A stretch of DNA of 64,000 bases from Prevotella sp. MGM1 (GTDB lineage: Bacteria > Bacteroidota > Bacteroidia > Bacteroidales > Bacteroidaceae), in assembly GCF_002933775.1 (NCBI RefSeq), contig NZ_BEWV01000216.1, positions 36,044-100,043 on the forward strand, given 5' to 3'. The position numbers were made by a program, and so were the translations under genes. This document shows, piece after piece, positions 63,863-64,000 of the stretch; positions within the stretch are counted from its first letter, which is position 1; each line of letters opens with the position of its first letter. Below the pieces are notes generated by a model, which was not told where the DNA came from, made no database searches, and saw only the letters and a program-made list of their open reading frames with translations.

Positions 63863-63885
63863 GCGATCGGAAATCTAAAGAAATA

Positions 63886-63925
63886 AAAAGGCTCCGACTG
63901 TCGAATGACGGTCGGAGCCTTTTTT
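63886..63925 (+). terminator. Terminator of rpsO
   Basis: Arms GGCTCCGAC (63890-63898) and GTCGGAGCC (63911-63919) pair perfectly, extended by A/T pairs on the outside, and are followed by a run of T. Confidence 0.9.
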
Positions 63926-64000
63926 CAGTGAAACTTTATCGGAATAGTTCGGAAGATTTTTCTTCGGAGTCAAGAAGTTAAGGAGTTAAGCCAAATGCTT

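Noticed and set aside
1..64000. CRISPR array, tRNA or rRNA genes, insertion sequence
   Set aside because: No regularly spaced direct repeats, cloverleaf-like sequence, rRNA segments or transposase motifs were recognised in the spacers I read.

Overview
This 64 kb window reads as chromosome from a member of the order Bacteroidales, most like Prevotellaceae or a near relative. The evidence is the gene content: a fused MurF-alanine racemase, a fused fucokinase/GDP-fucose pyrophosphorylase (Fkp), a GSCFA protein, a YfhO membrane protein, TonB-dependent receptors, secreted enzymes with T9SS-like C-terminal sorting domains, and an adenosylcobalamin-dependent ribonucleotide reductase. Promoters also fit: many genes are preceded by a Bacteroidota -7 box of the form TAnnTTTG. 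No rRNA, tRNA, CRISPR array, transposase or complete phage gene was recognised.

Region 1 (1-21.4 kb) is a pectin/rhamnogalacturonan-flavoured polysaccharide region without a SusC/SusD pair inside the window. It holds a fasciclin-type lipoprotein cut by the window edge, a small unknown lipoprotein, a large secreted binding-type protein, a PL11 rhamnogalacturonan lyase fused to a long autotransporter-type beta-strand repeat region, an MG2-type envelope protein, a decayed KilA-N gene, a two-module GH43 enzyme, a GH2 enzyme carrying an unusual in-frame insertion, and a second PL11 lyase. These could together cut the rhamnogalacturonan backbone and strip its galactose/arabinose side chains.

Region 2 (21.6-32.6 kb) is mostly housekeeping: a BASS-family transporter, a TonB-dependent receptor, dnaA, an overlapping amidase-MCE pair (cell-wall hydrolysis and lipid transport), folB and nrdJ. 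Region 3 (32.7-46.5 kb) has a third GH43-type enzyme, an outer-membrane beta-barrel receptor-like protein, a heavy-metal RND efflux operon (adaptor, pump, TolC-type channel) with a perfect palindrome in its promoter, a nitroreductase and a hexuronate-type MFS transporter.

Region 4 (46.6-63.9 kb) contains murF-alr with a GSCFA gene, then fucose salvage (Fkp and FucP) flanking three small envelope genes, a YfhO protein, the methyl-cycle pair MTA/SAH nucleosidase and LuxS, the translational GTPase TypA/BipA, and ribosomal protein S15.

The most distinctive non-coding signal is a family of modular, hairpin-forming intergenic repeats built from CCCGTTG- and GCGTTTAG-type blocks, seen three times (about 12.5, 34.6 and 50.5 kb), always inside an unusually long spacer. 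Convergent gene pairs are closed by large, perfect, bidirectional terminator palindromes.
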